Notes: generated by a model from the sequence alone, not told the origin. A DNA stretch of 64,000 bases from Ariolimax columbianus (GCA_036924085.1 JAVGWX010000006.1:37878445-37942444), one strand, 5' to 3'; shown: positions 10,901-21,419, numbered from the stretch's first letter. Translations and numbers: made by a program.

Positions 10901-12441
10901 ACGCAAAAGAAGGTCGTCAATTCCAAAGTAGTTCTTTGGCAACAAATGACGGTCATCATTTTCAAAGAATATCCTGATCACACAAAAGATGGTCGTCTAT
11001 TCCAAAGTAGGTAATCAGCCCACAAAAGATGATCGTCAATTCCAAAGTAGATAATCAGGCCACAAAAGATTGTCGTCAATTCCAAAGTGGCTAATCAGCC
11101 CACAAAAGATGACCGTCAATTCCAAAGTAGATAATCAGCCCACAAAAGATGACCGTCAATTTCAAAGTAGATAATCAGCCCACAAAAGATGACCGTCAAT
11201 TCCAAAGGAGGTAATCAGCCCACAAAAGATGACCGTCAATTCCAAAGTAGATAATCAGCCCACAAAAGATGACCGTCAATTCCAAAGGAGGTAATCAGCC
11301 CACAAAAGATGACCGTCAATTGCAAAGTAGATAATCAGCCCACAAAAGATGACCGACCGTCAATTCCAAAGTAGGTAATCAGGTCACAAAAGATGGTCGT
11401 CAATTCCAAAGTAGATTCAATAACATTATGTGACGTGATGGGAAATTGTATAATTGATACGTGTTCCATCTACGTTGCTAAAGTTAGTTTTCATCCGATG
11501 TATCCTTAATGTTTGTTTAAATACTGGGTATCTTTTGTTTTCTTAGACTCTCTCTTGACCGAAAGTCCTGTTACCTAGGGGTATAGTCTCCTGCAAAAAT
11601 ACTTCTCATATGTGCAGACCAAATAATTGTCAATAAATACTACATATTGTTTTCTCTTGTATTTCTAAATGTCTAATTGCCACTTCGCGTAATTATAATA
11701 AAATGTTTTTCCCCGCAAGATTCATAACATAAATATTTGGTATTATTCGTTCGTCAGGAGATTTGATATTGCAATGAAGAGGCTACACAAACCGAGAAAA
11801 CCATGGCAGAGTTCCAGCATGCCAACAAAAGTGAAAATTGTGAGAACCTGTGAGTTTTTTCTCGTGGCAACATATGGCTACAAAACATGGACAGTTACCC
11901 AAATCTCAAGGAGAAGAATCGAATCCTTGGAGCCAAAATGTCATAGAAAAGTCATCAGAAGACCATCGACTAAAAAATGAAGAAAAAATAATGCAGAAAT
12001 TCGCAAAGTTTGGCATAAAGGAGAAATTTTTAACACATTCCACGATGAACAGAAAATCGAAATACTTTTGCTACATCAAAAGACACAACGGTCTTGAGAG
12101 AAGGCATGGTGCTGAACAAGAAAAGCAGAGGCAAAGGCAGACAAGAAGACGATGCATTAAGACGTCAAGGAATGCATGGGCACGTCTCCGGAGCAGGCTG
12201 GAGATTTGGTAAAGTCCAGTTTCTTTCAGACGGGCTGTGATGGGAGCGATGTTCTTCAATGTAAATGCCACATAATCATGAAGATATTACTTGTCCGGTG
12301 TTTATATATTACTATAAAAACATATACTGTTCGTAAATTATTTGAAAATCAATCTAAAGTGAATAAATGAATCAGATGGCATGTACTCACCCTAACAACT
12401 GTCATTACCAAACAAGCGTAAAGTAGACCTATAATCATCAT
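7906..12441 (-). CDS. Secreted ten-cysteine prokineticin-like protein, two exons (12441-12391 and 8223-7906)
   Basis: Seen: exon 1 encodes MMIIGLLYACLVMTVVR, a hydrophobic leader, and ends at a GTGAGT donor (12390). Exon 2 starts after an AG acceptor (8225-8224) and runs to a TAA stop at 7906. Both junctions are phase 0, giving 122 residues. Cysteines fall at 24, 30, 35, 36, 55, 65, 75, 77, 83 and 116. The order C-x5-C-x4-CC-x18-C-x9-C-x9-C-x-C-x5-C-x32-C matches vertebrate prokineticins (5,4,0,11,9,18,1,5,9 between cysteines), differing only in three loops. Family knowledge: prokineticins and related colipase-fold proteins are secreted ligands or venom/haemolymph factors. The N-terminal AVIT receptor-activating motif is absent; the mature chain would begin near AQVGKQC. 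Inference: a secreted, disulfide-rich extracellular protein of unknown receptor. Exon joining is inferred from splice sites, frame and promoter, without transcript evidence. An additional small exon in the intron cannot be excluded. Confidence 0.62.
8804..9083 (-). mobile_element. tRNA-derived SINE with target duplication
   Basis: On the minus strand: an A-box-like region (GACGAAGAGGTTAAG), a B box (GGGTTCGACTCC), a conserved core (TTGACTTGCCACTGGGGTCG) and an end with a CATCGT/ACGATG hairpin before GCCTTTTG. CATCAACACAA at 8793-8803 and 9084-9094 is a perfect 11-bp target duplication. The pol III boxes and dispersed copies make it a SINE, not a tRNA gene. Confidence 0.82.
9405..9630 (-). pseudogene. 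LINE 3' end, one arm of an inverted pair
   Basis: Reverse complement of 9788-10012 with moderate divergence. It corresponds to the last part of an RNase-H LINE frame (histidine/cysteine knuckle region, then tail). Confidence 0.65.
9788..10012 (+). pseudogene. LINE 3' end with GAAGAAGAAG tail, second arm
   Basis: Frames include TPEHILQTCP, the His/Cys end of the C-terminal knuckle of RNase-H LINEs. It is followed by a degraded terminal region and a short (GAA)n at about 10003-10013. The frame is broken by stops. Confidence 0.65.
10265..10560 (+). pseudogene. Mariner-type transposase N-terminal relic
   Basis: Frame 10265-10489 ends in QQIDQLVRGNSKVTFIEIAA followed by DFNMSQSAAYT, a helix-turn-helix of mariner-type transposases. 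The next blocks (SEDLGYRK, CRRWVP) are in shifted frames. No catalytic domain or inverted repeats are found. Confidence 0.62.
10880..11418. repeat. 40-bp minisatellite, about 13 copies
   Basis: The unit contains CACAAAAGATGACCGTCAAT and TCCAAAGTAGATAATCAGCC. Inner copies alternate AGTAGATAAT and AGGAGGTAAT versions, i.e. an 80-bp higher-order period. One copy has a GACC duplication at about 11350. Confidence 0.95.
11774..12250 (+). pseudogene. RTE-like LINE C-terminal fragment
   Basis: Frames give KVKIVRTCEFF, YGYKTWT, RRRIESLEPKC, IKRHNGLER and WARLRSRLE-like ends, i.e. the RT thumb and C-terminal domain of RTE-type elements. One frameshift falls near 11980 and several stops follow. It lies in the intron of the ten-cysteine gene, antisense to it. 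Confidence 0.68.
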
Positions 12442-12520
12442 TGGCGAATCTTTCAGGTTCGGGAGTGCACAAAAACTTCGAACTTCGTGCACCTGATGGC
12501 AAACTATCACGCTCTGGTAC

Positions 12521-12527
12521 TTATATA
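12521..12527 (-). promoter_or_regulatory. TATA box of the ten-cysteine protein gene
   Basis: TATATAA on the minus strand lies 80 nt upstream of the ATG at 12441. Usual TATA-to-start spacing would put transcription initiation near 12490-12497, leaving a 5' UTR of about 50 nt. The position is what makes this credible; the motif alone would not be. Confidence 0.45.
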
Positions 12528-12711
12528 GACATGGACAGAATTTGTGTTATCTCTGGCTGACTTAGAAAAAACAAGGTAACGATTTCAAGAACGTGAAAAC
12601 TTCAAATTGAAAAAAAAACATTACCGGTGGCTGATGCTAGTTTTTGGGCTGCCCTATAGCAGGGATAACAGAGAATTGTAAATTGTAGTCTAAGTAACAT
12701 AAATGGTAACA

Positions 12712-12828
12712 GCAGAAGTAGTATAAGTAGCAGTAGTAGTAGTAGCAATATTAATAGTAGTAGTAGTAGTAGTAGTAGTAATAGTGGCAATAGTAGTATT
12801 AGTTAATAGTAATAGTAGTAATAGCAGG

Positions 12829-12862
<34 letters not shown>

Positions 12863-12908
12863 ATTGTAATGGTGGTAGTTGTAGTAGTAGTAGTAGTAGT
12901 AATAGCAG
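12712..12908. repeat. (AGT)n microsatellite
   Basis: Long imperfect AGT run. The poly-Ser and poly-Leu frames in it are artefacts. Confidence 0.97.
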
Positions 12909-12912
12909 TCAT

Positions 12913-13675
12913 CGTCAAATGCGTCTCAGTCTTTGTAGACAATGCGCCTGGCACCCCGTGAGTAGCCTCTCAGAGCGAAAGCCTGGGAGACTATGGGCTG
13001 CTAAAACTGCAGGACACCCCCCATCTCGGCCTCGTTGGTGTAATCCAAAGGAAAGCAACGCATGCCAATTTGGAACCAGCTCAGCTGCGGGAGCTGCTGG
13101 TATGAGCTCGCAATTATGAAACCATCCGACTTAGATGCTACCACTCCGGATTTTCTGTCTGGATTTATTCCCGTAGCCCTACCCTCTTCAAGGTTTCAAC
13201 AAGGCAGTGGAGTCGTTGCTCGCATATGCTAGTTACTCGAGACATCCGATGATACTCTCATCGTCCCAAGAATAGCCATCACCCAATGGGGCTTGTGAGT
13301 TTAAAATTATAGTTCCTCCTCTCGTAGGCGAACTTTAATGAACTGGCTAACTAGCCTCGTGTACCTGGGTTTAGAGTCAGAGTTTCCCTTCTCTTAGATT
13401 GGCTGCCAACCAAGACTAATGATCCCAATCTGCCCTGCCCAATTATCACGCCGGATACTCGGTCGCGCCTCATAGCAGGCGCTGTAAGAAACAGGGGGCC
13501 CTCATGAAGGTTCTGTTGGGGACATAATAATGTAGGAGAGGCCATTGCCTTGGAAACTCCTGAACGGCAAGGCAAACAATAAATATAGCGGCGATCTCTA
13601 CACATGGAAAGGAGAGGCTATATCAGACGCTTCACTTTCCTTTAACGAGCGGGACGTCCAGCTCAGACTTTGCTA
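12913..13675 (+). repeat. ~760-bp dispersed repeat, copy 1, between (AGT)n tracts
   Basis: Aligns along its whole length with the reverse complement of 20635-21391 (blocks GTGAGTAGCCTCTCAG, TTTTCTGTCTGG, CGAGACATCCGATGATACT, ATTGGCTGCCAAC, GCGGCGATCTCTACAC). It ends where (AGT)n resumes, as if inserted in that microsatellite. Its last 100 bp can be read as SGDLYTWKGEAISDASLSF. Confidence 0.75.
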
Positions 13676-13681
13676 GCCCTC

Positions 13682-13733
13682 TATAATAGTAATAATAATA
13701 GTAGCAGAACTAGTAGTAGTAGTAGTATTAGTA

Positions 13734-13771
<38 letters not shown>

Positions 13772-13786
13772 TGTTGTTGTAGTTGC

Positions 13787-13821
<35 letters not shown>

Positions 13822-13835
13822 AAGTCGTAGTAGTA
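13682..13835. repeat. (AGT)n microsatellite
   Basis: Imperfect AGT run on the far side of the 760-bp repeat; together with 12712-12908 it may be one tract split by that repeat. Confidence 0.97.
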
Positions 13836-14743
13836 CAACGAAATGTATAATAATGAATCATCTAGAGTGGAGCCAGAAAGTCAGTGAAAAAAAATCGTGA
13901 GTGATGGTGGGCGTTTAACATTGTTGTGATATGGGCGATAGTGATTGCTAAATTAATTATTTATTTGAACTGGAAACCAGCCAGGAGTCGGTTTGTGTTA
14001 TTCTCACACTCAAACTCGTCCTACTTGTTATGTGGTAACAGGAGGTCTGGGAACTTTCCAGATGTGCCCTTCATATCGTACGACCATCCTGTGGTTGTCT
14101 CTAAGTTGTAACACGACGCTGAAATTGCATAATTGACTTTGGGAAATGATTTTATACACACAATGTGTATGTGGCACTTCTATATAAAGCAAACCTGGCC
14201 TACTTTGTTGCGTAATGTCGAATTGTTTCCTAAGATGGCGACAAGTTTGATACGCGTCACTTGTAAATGTTAGCTCAGTGAATACGGTCGTTGTTTGTAA
14301 TGGCTATACTACGTTTCTATTCGTATATTTATTTATCTATATATTGTAACGAAATAGGGAGCTGACATTTTCACTGAACATTATTTGTCCGAATTAAAAA
14401 TCAACGCAACGTATTTTAAGGGTATACGATTATATATAACACGAAGAATATTGTTTTTCGGCAAATACTTACACCATGAACTGTTTGTTCCGCAGACAAC
14501 CGGTTCAGCGATCTAAATGAAGGAGTGAGGAGATGGGAGGACAGCAGGCGTGCTATATGAGGAGATAGTTTAGGGCAGGGTTACAGGCGGAAAAGATCCA
14601 CATAAGGATGTGTGAATTGATAGGGAAGAGTTTGACGTGGTCGAGTTTGAAGGTAAAAAAAGATGGGTAGAGGAATTGGTTGAATGACATACATAACATC
14701 TCAGGAAAGCTAGGTACACAGCTAATATTAATATATTTATATT
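13836..14743. other. No gene recognised
   Basis: Unique-looking AT-rich DNA. The minus frame at 14570-14821 is the antisense of the SINE and its flank. Confidence 0.5.
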
Positions 14744-15010
14744 TCGTGGCGAAGTGGTTAAGTTATCGACCTCGTGATCAGGTAGTGTGGGTTCGACTCC
14801 GGAATCCGCCGTCTTTTTCACGGGTGCATGAATGCGGAGTCCCCTACATCTCGTAGTCGCCCGCTAGTCGTCTCGTCCTTGACTTGCCACTGGGGTCGGG
14901 CGGCACGAGACGAGAGAGTGAGGATAAAAAGTTGTGCATTTAATCCTTCCCCCAAAAAAATTTATAGCACAATAAATTATGCCATCGTCATCTACGATGG
15001 CATTTGCCTT
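14744..15010 (+). mobile_element. tRNA-derived SINE, same family
   Basis: A box TGGCGAAGTGG at 14747-14757 and B box at 14789-14800. Then the same core and terminal hairpin GCCATCGT/ACGATGGC. It ends at a TTTGCC before a (TA)n run at 15011-15031. Confidence 0.82.
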
Positions 15011-15031
15011 TTATATATATATATATATATA

Positions 15032-16235
15032 AGGGGAGGGGATGTTGGTGATAATGATGGGTGATCTTGGAGGGAAAAGAAATTAGCATATTGAAGTAGG
15101 ATGACAAACGCCGGTTGAAAAGCAAAGACGGGGATGTCAGAGAGGAGAGTAGTGTGGAAAGATGGTTTTAAACGTTAGCAAATTTTCATAATTATCACAG
15201 GCAACGCAGAGTAACTATGTTAGGGCTCTGTGAGGATCGAAGTGCGCTAGACTTGCAAGCTCACAATACCTAGTCACCTGTAGTGTAAGAATAGATGAGG
15301 CTTAATTTTATTGTTTTTATTTGATTATATTTTATTGTAGTGTGTGTGTGTCCAATTATTTAAGAAAAAATTTTTTTAGTACCACATTAATATATATTTT
15401 AGCTGTGTAAAACAAAACAAATTTTCTGACAGCTACACGACAATAAAAACAAAACTCACTCATTTAAAAGATAACCCTGGGGACTATTACGATACAATCA
15501 AAACGTAAACACGACTTGATACAACTATATATCAAGTAAAATGATAATACAAAATTAATAAAATAAACATTTCACAAACACAAACAGCATAAAAGAAACC
15601 AATAACCGCCACATGAGAGATAGCACTTTGGTGCCGACTTCTTTGAAATGTTTAATTTTAAGTTGCATCCTGTTGATTTTTTTCGAATTGTCAAAGTGGA
15701 AACACTTCAACATCTAAACAAAATGTCCTAAAATTATAAATCTGTAGACAATTTTCCCTTATTTGAAATATTATAATTTTGTTTCTATTTCAGCTCTTTG
15801 AAGGCTTCAAAGCTTACATTACGGTACAAGCGGGAGCTGTAAACACTGAGAACTTACCTTTGTGTACTTAACATAACATGAACATTAATAGATATGTTTG
15901 GTCAGATACCACACTGAGAAACAAAAAGAATACCTGCGTTACGACAAATAAACCTTCATCGGGGACTTTGAACAACAACAATAATAAACTAGAGAATCAT
16001 ACAAGAAGGGAAGAATACATAATTGGCGGATGTAAATATCTAAGGCTAAACTAGGGTACAAATGAGAAATCGTTCAATCACTTCTCTAAGTTTTGGCTCA
16101 CGATCTAAAAGTACTGACAAAGGTGAGATGATATGGCCAGGAGGGCGTAAGTAGTAGGAAACGGTCGAATAAGCTAGTAACGGCCAGATACAGAAAGACC
16201 AAATGGTGATATAGGTAGAGAGGAAAAGAGGAAGG
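15032..16235. other. Nothing recognised
   Basis: AT-rich; no repeat match in the window and no ORF of note. Confidence 0.5.
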
Positions 16236-16600
16236 CAGATGGATCAGCAAAACAGTGCTTCAGAACATTTTGCTATTTGTGTTTTTGTTAAATATGCTAA
16301 TGAAACATTTCCAAACATGTGGATCGTTCGGCAAGGTGCAACTGAATGGCTTAATAGGTCTAGAGATCTAACACAGCGAGCACTTTTTGTTTGGGGACAT
16401 CTGAAGCCTGTAGTTTACCGGAATTGATCAAGTATAATCAATGAAAATAAGGAGGACATCACTTCTGCATGTAACAACGTCTCTTCTGATACTGTCAGAA
16501 TATTCAACGTTCTTAACATTAAGCGTATCATCGCGAAATGTAACCCCGTCAATTTGAACATTTGCTGTAATGTACATTTTCTAAAAAGCTTCAAAGAAAC
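16236..16600 (+). pseudogene. Tc1/mariner-superfamily transposase C-terminal relic
   Basis: Frame: QQNSASEHFAICV (from the usual QQDGAPxH-type block with the second acidic residue, here Asn), then NETFPNMWIVRQGATEWLNR, SRDLTQRALFVWGHLKPVVY (third acidic position, Asp, retained), then CNNVSSDTVR. This is the DDE C-terminal half of a mariner-like transposase. It stops at 16425 and is continued by eroded sequence. Confidence 0.65.
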
Positions 16601-17114
16601 TTGGCTGGACAGATCAGCAATTGGAAACACAAAGATGGAGGTTTAGATATAGTAAGCCCCAATACAAAGTACAGCATCAATCAACTCACAAGGAAGGATC
16701 AGAGCACTTTTTTTTCTGCTAAGAACCAAAGAAATCCCCCTTAACAAGCATTTAAACATAATTCAAACATAAAACAATAGAGAGTGCCAGCTGTGTATAC
16801 ATCCACAAGAAACCATTGATGATCATCATCTCTTTGAGTGCGCTGCTCTCAACACTATTTTTGTTTAAATGATTATTTCTGTGAGACCAAATGAATGGAA
16901 CGCTTTGTATTACGCTAAACAACTAAAACGCATGACATACAATTACGTGGCATTTCACCGAAGAGCGGGAGCCCGAGTACTGCTTGGTTCGTTACAGAAA
17001 GAAAAACAGCAGTAACGCAGTGCCAATGGATTAAGACTTATGTGACAATATGAATATTTCAGTGGTCACAGCACATTCTGTATATCCGTCACTAACCCTA
17101 ACTCTCAAAGTCGG
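16601..17114. other. Nothing recognised
   Basis: Possibly further eroded sequence of the transposon relic at 16236-16600, but no inverted repeat is visible. Confidence 0.4.
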
Positions 17115-17330
17115 AGCTGTTGTTGTGGATGTTGTTGTTGCTGTTGTTGTTGCTGTTGTTGGTGGTGTTGTTTTTGCTCCTGCTGTTGCTGTTGTTGTTG
17201 CTGATGTTTTTTGGTGTTGTGTTGTGGTTGCTGGTGTTGTTGTTGCTGTTGTTGTTGATGTTGTTGTTGCTGTTCATGTTGTTGTTGGTGCTGTTGTTTT
17301 TGCTGTTGTTGGTGGTGGTATTATTGATGC
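17115..17330. repeat. (TTG)n-rich microsatellite
   Basis: Imperfect TTG/CTG run. The Leu-, Val- and Asn-rich frames are artefacts. Confidence 0.97.
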
Positions 17331-17569
17331 AGAAGTTGCTCCTACTGTTCTTTGCTTTCAATGTCTTTCTTCTCTGGGATAAGTTTTGCTAAGTCTCTTC
17401 TTCCGTCACGGGATGTACTGAAGAAGTTGGACTTGGGTCCCCCTCGCTGTAGTGCCATGGAATCCATCTCAAGAAGCTAACGACTAAGGGGATCACGGTG
17501 TCGATTTTAACCTTGTGGACCAGGCTGCTGCTGCACGCTCTGTTTCCAGGAGCACGACGTTAACTGCCT

Positions 17570-17780
17570 AAGACCACAATCTCAGCACCATGCAGTGCTC
17601 CTTGGAAACAGACTCTTTCAGTTTGCATAGCGAGGTGAAGCCAAGTATAGCAACACTGCCTAGACAACCCTGTCTACTTTCATCAGCGCGCTCAGGATGT
17701 GAGGAAAACATCTGCAGCTCTCCACCTAACGCATTTTCAAGGCGCACAAAAACGCGGTGGGGATATTCAGCAGTGACAAC
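17570..17780 (-). repeat. Dispersed repeat 'D', partial
   Basis: Shares GAAGCCAAG, TTCATCAGC-CGCTC and the GGATGTGAGGAAAAC-like blocks with 17885-18200 and 61081-61375. Family type unknown. Confidence 0.55.
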
Positions 17781-17884
17781 AACAGACCATGATTTGGCAT
17801 CATCAAACTCGATTTTTATCTCGTCTTATAGCATACATGCTAATTTATGCGCTTATATGTTTGGGGAGGAAGACTAACGTTTGG

Positions 17885-18200
17885 TCAGGCAAAATGTACT
17901 GATCAAACATGTTAGTCAGTGTCAGGCAGAATATACTTGCCAAAACCCTCACCTCGGATTCCTCGTAGTCCTCCCTGGAAACGGGCTGTTTTCATGGCAG
18001 CCTAGCTGACAAAGTGAGGGGTTCAGGTGATCATGTAGTAGTGAGTGACACGCAACCGCCTGGAGGACCCCGGCCTACCTTCATCAGCACGATCGGGATC
18101 TGAGGAAAGCCACTGCTACACGTCACTTAACGTCCGTATCAGGACCAACAAAAAGAGTAGACCTACCCATTGTGGGCATTGGAAACAACAACAACACCTT
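17885..18200 (-). repeat. Dispersed repeat 'D'
   Basis: Matches the reverse complement of 26405-26710 (ACATGTTAGTCAGTGTCAGGCAGAATA-type region, CCTCGTAG, GGAAACGG) and the direct strand of 61081-61375 (ACCGCCTGGA, CCCATTGTGGGC). No coding capacity seen. Confidence 0.65.
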
Positions 18201-18265
18201 ATGTGCTTATTTTCCAACCGTTACACACATTCTACCACTCATACATGGGTTCCATGTTAGCAATA

Positions 18266-18518
18266 AGGCAAAGGCAAAGGCCACCGTCCATCATAGACAA
18301 TGATGACATACTTTATTTTACTAGCGCCATTTGTTAGTAAGGATTAACAGTGCCACTTTTTATCCTCACTCTCTCGTCTCGTGCCACCCGACCCCACTGG
18401 CAAGTCAACGGCAAGACGACTAGTGGGCGACTACGAGATGCAGGGAGGGGACTCCTTATCAAGCACCCGTAAAAAAAACGGCGGAGTCCGACTTAACCAC
18501 TTCGCCACCGAATCCCCG
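18266..18518 (-). mobile_element. tRNA-derived SINE, head deleted between boxes
   Basis: Same core and 3' hairpin region as the copy at 8804-9083. The tRNA-like head has lost about 30 bp, joining the A-box side directly to the segment after the B box. Transcription from its own promoter is therefore unlikely. Confidence 0.75.
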
Positions 18519-19229
18519 TTAATAACAGCGATGTTAAATCCTCCATTCGAAAACGTGTATCTCTCTCATAAAAACACACCCATCCCATGCCACAACCTAT
18601 TTGAGCTCTGCGTCGCTCATCCCAAAGCAAACATCCACACATTAGATATATCATATCCAGCAGATTCTCAAATTGAATTGGTCATGTTCTATCAATAAAC
18701 TCAGATGCTACCGATCGTGAGAATTGCTAAACACTGGGATCGATTTATACCACCACCATCATCTGGACCATTGACTGGTCCCGGCGATAAAGTATATCCA
18801 CAACCTCGTGTTTCTTGCTATTTCTATCAATATTCTATTCAATTTCTAACATAGCCCGTATGCCATCATGGTCCAAAAGGAGAAAATAGAATGGTAACCA
18901 CTGTAACCTACCAGGTTTGTAGTAAAAGGGGATAGTAAGACATTTTCAAATGACCTGGCTTCGCCTTCTTGTAGAACATATCTTCCTTTTTTTTGTGTTC
19001 ATCTTCGACCTAGTCTTCAGTGACTCTAGCGAAGAGGGCAGTCGACTTGAGGCTTCGTGCACTTCCGTACAGCTTCTCGTGGAAGAACACTGGCTGTTAA
19101 AATGTGTTTTGCTGTCATGGGCGCTGTGCCCCTGATACAAAAGTCCGTAGTGACAATCTTGAACGTATTGTATGGATGTCTTCTCAGTCTGTTGTGTCCT
19201 GCGAGTAGCCGGAGAAAATATAAATCATA
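18519..19229. other. Nothing recognised
   Basis: A ~60-codon pair of overlapping opposite-strand frames at 18946-19140 has no match to a family I know. Confidence 0.45.
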
Positions 19230-19770
19230 AGCAAATGGCCTCTACATCCAATGGTATAGATAGTGGAATATATACTCATTGGTATAAAAATAAAGACCTT
19301 CACCCAATGGTATAAAAGTGAAGACCAACACCCCATGGTATAAAGATAGTGACCTACACCCGATTGTTTAAAGATCGTGACCTACGCCCGATTGTATAAA
19401 TATCGTGACCTACCTTCACGGTATAAAGATAGTGACGTATACCCGAACATATAAAGATTGTTACTTGCACCCCTTGGATAAAGATAGTGACGTACACTCG
19501 ATTGTATAAAGATAGTGACCTACACAATATCGTATAAAGATCCTGACCTACATCTGTGGTATAAAGATCGTGACCTACATCCTGTGGTATAAAGATCGTG
19601 ACCTACATCTGTGGTATAAAGATCGTGACCTACATCCTGTGGTATAAAGATAGTGACCTACATCCTGTGGTATAAAGATAGTAATCTACACTCCGAGATG
19701 TAAACGTAGCGACATACTCCCCATGGTAAAAACTTGGCGACCTATACTCCATTGTGTAAGCGTAGTGACT
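19230..19770. repeat. 27-28-bp minisatellite, about 18 copies
   Basis: The unit contains GGTATAAAGATCGTGACCTA and CATCCTGT. The centre (19540-19680) is most homogeneous; the edges are diverged. Confidence 0.92.
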
Positions 19771-20039
19771 TAGAAACATCCTTCGCTAAAAACTTTGCCA
19801 CCTGCATTTCTGGGAACAAGGTCAGGAGGTGCTCGACTGACTCATCCTTGTCGTTAGGGAGAGAATCAACACGTTCACACAGTGGTTCAATTGTATTCAC
19901 ATGTTTGTTGAGAAGGGCATGTCGTGTTCTCAAATAAAGTTCAAACTCTGGTCTGTTCTTTTCAATTTCTGGATTGGGCCCTGGTAGTGACCTTTTCTTT
20001 GGTTCGAAAATGTATTCAGCCTGTCGTCATCGGCATGCG

Positions 20040-20155
20040 GTGGGTTGATCTTGTCCGCAATGTCAAGGTCTCAGCAACGACTAGTCTTCCTTCCATCTAG
20101 GCTACTCTGGCCCGCCTCTGTCTGTCCCTGTTCAGAGAACCGGTTTAACTGCGAC
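20040..20155 (+). repeat. Small LINE fragment related to 5440-5520
   Basis: Shares AGGTCTCAGCAACGACTAGTC-like and CTCTGGCCCGCCTC-like blocks with the LINE relic at 5296-5760. Too short to classify. Confidence 0.4.
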
Positions 20156-20298
20156 TTATCCATCATGCGAATGCAAGTGTGCAAAAAGTATAAATTTGTG
20201 TACCTGTGCACCTTCTACAATAGAAGCTCCACCCACCTGGATCAGTCGACATCGAATCTTCATCTCCTGAGTCGTTCACACTAGGCCTACGATTGTCG

Positions 20299-20547
20299 TC
20301 AACTGACCCGACCATCAACGATACCATTGCTGTGGTATAGACCTAGATTATCGATATCGCTCTCAATCCCAATATCTGATTGATTATCATCATAATCAAA
20401 GTCTAGATTGGCAATTGAATCGAGCAGATTCCGTCTTGACGGCCATGCTTGCTCATTATTAAAAAGATCACTCATTTTCTGGTTAAAATGCATTGGTTTT
20501 AAATTCCAAGCTGTTTTCATGACGTTATTTATACTTTCTACTTGCAT
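20299..20547 (-). CDS. Unassigned acidic ORF, 82 codons
   Basis: Overlaps the end of the membrane ORF at 20525-20743 in another frame. The middle is acidic (LDFDYDDNQSDIGIESDIDN). The two might be one frameshifted frame. No domain recognised. Confidence 0.18.
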   Translation of the reverse strand: MQVESINNVMKTAWNLKPMHFNQKMSDLFNNEQAWPSRRNLLDSIANLDFDYDDNQSDIGIESDIDNLGLYHSNGIVDGRVS

Positions 20548-20743
20548 ACGAATTTAAAACAAAAGAAAATGATAACAGAGAAACAAACGCAATGAGAACA
20601 AGCAGTAGTCCGCGGTACATTAATTTTGGTGGAGGGTAGCAAGGTCTTGGTTGGACTTCCCGTTCGGTAAACGAAAGTGAAGCGTCTGATATACCCTCTC
20701 CTTTCCAGGTGTAGAGATCGCCGCTGGATTCACTGTTCGGCAT
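20525..20743 (-). CDS. Unassigned small membrane ORF at the end of the 760-bp repeat
   Basis: 72 codons from ATG at 20743. Residues 1-40 are polar (SGDLYTWKGEGISDASLSF) and are shared with the other repeat copy, where most third-position changes are silent. Residues about 42-65 (MYRGLLLVLIAFVSLLSFSF) form one good transmembrane helix. The frame stops soon after. It could be the start of an element-encoded membrane protein or a broken host exon. I do not recognise it. Confidence 0.25.
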   Translation of the reverse strand: MPNSESSGDLYTWKGEGISDASLSFTEREVQPRPCYPPPKLMYRGLLLVLIAFVSLLSFSFVLNSYASRKYK

Positions 20744-21391
20744 TCCGTTCTAGAGTTTCCATGCCAATGGCCTCTTCTACATTATTGTGTCCCTAGCAGC
20801 ACCTTCATGAGGGGCCCTCTGTTTCTTACAGAGCCTGCTGTAGGGCGCGACCGAGTACTCGGCGGTATAACTGGGGGGAGGGGGGAGGCAAATTGGGCTC
20901 ATTAGCCTTTTAGTTGGCAGCCAATCTAGGAGAAAGTGAACACTAAACTCAAGTAGACGAAGCTCGTTAGCCTAGTCAGGCAGTTCACCTTGTAAGCCCA
21001 CAAGTCCCAGAGCGTGCTGGCTAGTCTTAGGACGATGATAGTATCATCGGATGTCTCGAGTAACTAGCATCTGCGGGCAACGACACCACTGCCTTGTGGA
21101 AACCTCGGGAGAGGGTAGGGCTACGGAAGTAAACCCAGACAGAAAATCAGGAGTGGTAGCACCTAAGGCATATGGTTTCAAAATTATGAACTCATTCCGG
21201 CAGCTCCTGCAGCTGAGCTGGTGCCAAATTGTCGTGCTTTGCATTCCTTTGGATTACACCAGCGAGGCCGAGAGGGGGATCCTGCAGTTTGGGCAGCCGA
21301 TCGTATATATATATTCAGCCCCCAGGCTTGCGCCCTGAGAGGCTACTCACAGAGTGCCACTCGCATGGTCTGCCAAGACTGAGACGCCTGA
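20635..21391 (-). repeat. ~760-bp dispersed repeat, copy 2
   Basis: Same blocks as 12913-13675 in the same order. Beyond the shared end the frame continues into a hydrophobic segment (see 20525-20743). A short (TA)n insertion near 21305-21316 and a poly-G/A patch near 20875-20890 distinguish it. Type unknown; no terminal repeats are seen. Confidence 0.75.
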
Positions 21392-21419
21392 GACTATTTT
21401 AGAGCGACAGCTGTATAAG

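Larger units (their letters stand above)
8224..12390 (-). other. Intron of the ten-cysteine gene, filled with repeats
   Basis: The interval between donor 12390 and acceptor 8224 holds a SINE (8804-9083), two opposing LINE 3' ends (9405-9630, 9788-10012), a mariner relic (10265-10560), a 40-bp minisatellite (about 10880-11418) and an RTE relic (11774-12250). In the gaps 8226-8790, 9095-9405, 10013-10264, 10560-10880 and 11418-11774 I see no further gene or repeat. Confidence 0.5.

Noticed and set aside
10880..11418. CRISPR array
   Set aside because: Units abut with no unique spacers, and the context is eukaryotic; a minisatellite explains it.
12602..13900. Poly-Leu, poly-Ser and poly-Thr ORFs
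   Set aside because: Pure translations of (AGT)n microsatellites with no start context or other sequence.
14744..14815. tRNA gene from the A and B boxes
   Set aside because: The head lacks a paired acceptor stem and continues into a SINE body present in three other places.
17050..17392. Leu/Val-rich membrane-like and Asn-rich ORFs
   Set aside because: Translations of the (TTG)n tract in different frames.
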